Assembly (NCBI RefSeq): GCF_004798705.1
Contig: NZ_CP039290.1
Span: 3,968,001-4,032,000, forward strand
Direction of reading: 5' to 3'
Length of the DNA stretch: 64,000 nt
Source of the DNA: Arthrobacter sp. PAMC25564
Lineage (GTDB): Bacteria; Actinomycetota; Actinomycetes; Actinomycetales; Micrococcaceae
Every line of letters begins with the position of its first letter. Positions within the stretch are counted from its first letter, which is position 1. This document shows positions 61,861 through 64,000 of the stretch, piece by piece. The notes under the pieces were generated by a model. The model was not told the origin of the DNA, searched no databases, and worked only from the letters and a program-made list of their open reading frames with translations. Both the position numbers and the translations under genes were made by a program.

Positions 61861-63279
61861 GCAGCGCGCCGCCAGAGTCAGCACGGCTACCTGAGAGCCG
61901 CCAGTCCAGGATTGCTGCTCACAGAATCCGCTCGGGACGCGGTGGGGTTTCCCCGGCGTCGAGAGCACCCACACCCTCGAGTAGTCCGCAAGTCGGGCGC
62001 GTTCCTCCGCTACGGGCACGGCTGGCGGGTCATAGCGGCCATCGTCCCTCGCTGCGCCAGCAGCAAGGGGCTGAGGCAGTTCCACGCTCCGAAGATGGTA
62101 CTCGACCGGAAGCCGGACGCCGTATTCAGGAGCTATGAGGGCGTCCGAAGTTCCGCGGGCCTGCAGAATGGTTTCAGCCATCTGCCCGGCCTGCCAGAAG
62201 TGCCCGGAAGCGCTTCGGACCTGGATCTGCTTGGGAATCATTGCCACCATCAGGCCGGCGATGACTAGGAAGACAACTGCCCGCGCCGCAGTTGTGGCGA
62301 TGGGTTTGGTTGGCATGCCCCGGATGATCCTCTCCAGCAGCGCCGCTGCGGGGATGATCATGGCCGGGGTGGTCCACAGAAAGTACCTCGCCGCAAAGAC
62401 AGGCGTGATAGTAACGGACAAAGCCCATAGGAGGACCGGCGGGAAAATCCACCAACTGGCGAACAACACGACATCGGTCCAGTTACGAGGGCCACCCCCG
62501 CCCCCGCGATAGGCAACCAGACCTGCCAGCGCCAGGAGGGCCACCGGCATGTACCACGTGAGGCTGCTCATCCCGGCCACGTCCTGCACGGCCCCGAGCG
62601 CCGTTGGCACCGTTTGACTAACCTGCTTCACCTGCGTCGAAACCAGAACTCCAATGATCAGGCCAGGGACTATGCCGACGAGGGACAGGACCGCCATCCC
62701 GCGGTCCCTGCGCACCAAGGCGAATAGCAAATGTACTCCGCCTACCATCACGGCAAATAAGTGGGCCAGCGGCAGCAGGGCCATTAGCAGAAGATAGAAC
62801 GCTACGGGCCTGGGCCGGACGCGGTCACAAAGGGCTACGAACACCCAAGTGGCCAGCGTGGCAATGGCCGCAGCCCAGGAATAAGGGCGGGCCTCCTGCG
62901 CGAAGGCAATCCACGAGAGCGATAGGACAGTGAGCATCGCGGCCAGCCAAGCCGCCCCGGCGTTGAAGAGGTAACGGGTCAAGCCGGTGAGAGCCACGGC
63001 AGCCACAGCGGCTCCCACCGCGGAGGGTAGGCGCATCCACCATAGTTCAGTGGACGCGTTTGTCCACAAGTGCAGGAAGGCATAATAGGGTGCGAAATTC
63101 ATGTCCTGTTGGCTCATGACGCGGACAAAATCCGGCCATGACAACTGGGACGACCACCAACTGACTGCCTCATCTCCACCAATATCCGACGCGCCGATGC
63201 CGGTCAGCGCGAGCAGAAGTGAAAATACGCCGACTACTACAAACTGACCCCGGCGCCGCGACATGAAATCACAGACCAC
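61858..63279 (-). CDS. Polytopic membrane glycosyltransferase, GT39/PMT-like
   Basis: A 473-residue protein with ten or more hydrophobic helices. The N-terminal part carries GIGASDIGGDEAVSWWSSQ, the first-loop acidic motif of the GT-C (ArnT/PMT) fold, followed by RLPSAVGAAVAAVAL and AQEARPYSWAAA. Such enzymes transfer a sugar from a polyprenyl-phosphate donor outside the membrane. A soluble C-terminal part of about 100 residues follows the last helix. The GTG at 63279 is preferred because GAGGGGG precedes it; an ATG lies at 63300. Its codon use is clearly less GC-rich than the neighbours, which points to transfer. Confidence 0.8.
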   Translation of the reverse strand: MVCDFMSRRRGQFVVVGVFSLLLALTGIGASDIGGDEAVSWWSSQLSWPDFVRVMSQQDMNFAPYYAFLHLWTNASTELWWMRLPSAVGAAVAAVALTGLTRYLFNAGAAWLAAMLTVLSLSWIAFAQEARPYSWAAAIATLATWVFVALCDRVRPRPVAFYLLLMALLPLAHLFAVMVGGVHLLFALVRRDRGMAVLSLVGIVPGLIIGVLVSTQVKQVSQTVPTALGAVQDVAGMSSLTWYMPVALLALAGLVAYRGGGGGPRNWTDVVLFASWWIFPPVLLWALSVTITPVFAARYFLWTTPAMIIPAAALLERIIRGMPTKPIATTAARAVVFLVIAGLMVAMIPKQIQVRSASGHFWQAGQMAETILQARGTSDALIAPEYGVRLPVEYHLRSVELPQPLAAGAARDDGRYDPPAVPVAEERARLADYSRVWVLSTPGKPHRVPSGFCEQQSWTGGSQVAVLTLAARC

Positions 63280-63371
63280 GAGTCCCCCCTCGGTGTTCAT
63301 GGTGAATGAAACCCAGTATTTCGGGCGGCCCATGTCCGGGCAAGCAATCGGGAGGAAACGAGTAATTACTA

Positions 63372-63572
63372 GTGGCGAACCAAGTATTCGTTCAAGCCGC
63401 GAATTCCCGGGATATGGACCAGGCCAACGGAACGGTGGCCGCCATCGTCGACGTCGTGGTGTCGCTGCTGACCAGGCCCACCGACCCCTCGGTCATGAAG
63501 AACTGGTACCGGCGGGTCGCCGGCTGCGCCGTCGAGGAAGAACAGATTCCGGTCCTGGCGCACCAGGCCTGA
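63372..63572 (+). pseudogene. C-terminal fragment of a transporter-like gene
   Basis: From about 63405 the frame has strong actinobacterial codon usage and reads AIVDVVVSLLTRPTDPSV, a hydrophobic helix end followed by the SLLT(R/K)P pattern seen at the end of sodium/solute symporters. It ends at a TGA 39 bases before a terminator. There is no upstream membrane domain in the frame, so it looks like the 3' end of a truncated gene. The GTG at 63372 is only the nearest possible start. Confidence 0.45.
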
Positions 63573-63611
63573 GTCACCCGGCCGGTCGGCGGACCAAAAC
63601 TGCCAAAACAC

Positions 63612-63641
63612 CGGCGGTGCCTCCCCAAGGAGGCGCCGCCG
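63612..63641. terminator. Intrinsic terminator between convergent genes
   Basis: Thirteen-base arms (63612-63624 and 63629-63641, one G-U pair) with a CCAA loop are followed by GGGCGTTT on the plus strand. This is a classical terminator for the plus-strand fragment and could also serve the convergent gene. Confidence 0.75.
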
Positions 63642-63700
63642 TCGGGCGTTTAAGTGTCAGTGTCCCGTCAGTGTTTAACCGTCGGCATCCAACCGTCGGG

Positions 63701-63898
63701 CTAGTCCTGTTCCTCCGGTTCGCGGAACTCGTCCGCGTCCAGCGGGACGGCCCGCTCATCTTCGTCGACAAGCTCCTCCTGCTCACTCTCCTCGTCCCAC
63801 TTCTCGTCATCGATGGGGGTGTCGTCGGCGAAGTCGTAGGCGGGATCGGACTCGACGGTTTCCCTGGGCTGGATGGGGATGGAGCCGGTGTTGTCCAT
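63701..63898 (-). CDS. Small acidic hypothetical protein
   Basis: A 65-residue protein with about 40 percent Asp and Glu and no cysteine, helix or membrane segment visible. CGGAGG lies seven bases before its ATG and codon usage is good. It ends with EFREPEEQD. Function unknown; such proteins are common in Micrococcaceae genomes. Confidence 0.7.
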   Translation of the reverse strand: MDNTGSIPIQPRETVESDPAYDFADDTPIDDEKWDEESEQEELVDEDERAVPLDADEFREPEEQD

Positions 63899-64000
63899 GG
63901 TGCGACCTCCGTGCGCTCGAGCTGCTGGCAGTGGTCCAAGCTGTCCGCCCGCCCAGGCCGGGACCCGGGTGTTCGGCCGGCGGCGGGCCTGCCGGGAACC
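63899..64000. other. Right edge, unassigned
   Basis: The last 102 bases lie upstream of the small acidic protein gene. Its promoter should be here; nothing else was recognised. Confidence 0.4.

Overview
The window reads as chromosomal DNA of a high-GC actinobacterium, most likely Micrococcaceae (Arthrobacter or Pseudarthrobacter type). The grounds are strong G/C preference at third codon positions, frequent GTG/TTG starts, and families common there: DUF222/HNH endonuclease, DUF6318 lipoprotein, TM0106-type nuclease-helicase, orphan UvrA-like ATPase. No rRNA, tRNA, CRISPR array, integrase or intact transposase was seen.

Layout. 1-6 kb: extradiol dioxygenase, acylphosphatase, YegP-like protein, a NatA/NatB-type ABC pair, an MscS channel. 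6-21 kb: mostly single housekeeping or accessory genes (X25-domain protein, CPBP protease, adenine deaminase, UvrA-like ATPase, NERD protein, epimerase, DUF1622, DUF2071, an amber-interrupted HNH gene, Tex, SOUL protein). 21.8-25.4 kb: a large nuclease-helicase. 25.5-41.5 kb: an accessory catabolic region. 41.5-43.2 kb: two secreted proteins. 43.4-48.4 kb: flavin-binding protein, Vsr nickase, small protein and an McrBC-like restriction pair. 48.4-56 kb: small membrane protein, thioesterase, heterodimeric ABC exporter, DHA2 efflux pump with MarR regulator. 56-64 kb: TPP enzyme plus agmatinase, Amt/GlnK, XRE-cupin regulator, a membrane glycosyltransferase apparently lodged inside a lost transporter gene, and a small acidic protein.

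The most interesting part is 25.5-41.5 kb. A plus-strand set (MFS transporter, P450, [3Fe-4S] ferredoxin, ferredoxin reductase, then TetR and LysR regulators) faces a minus-strand six-gene operon (two phosphotriesterase-like proteins, FAD monooxygenase, HSL-type hydrolase, MBL hydrolase, CocE-type esterase). An ene-reductase lies to the left and a decayed GntR/UTRA regulator to the right. Three near-identical 15-bp inverted repeats sit in the promoters of these units, suggesting one regulon for uptake and breakdown of an ester- or lactone-containing, probably ring-bearing, compound. The first operon gene is a phosphotriesterase relative that has lost five of six metal ligands and so looks like a pseudoenzyme beside its intact paralogue. 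A truncated CocE copy on the left and the complete CocE gene on the right flank the P450 set, a trace of duplication or insertion.

Elsewhere, convergent gene pairs are often separated by unusually long perfect hairpins that probably serve as two-way terminators. Assignments rest on motif and family recognition by eye; no database search was run.
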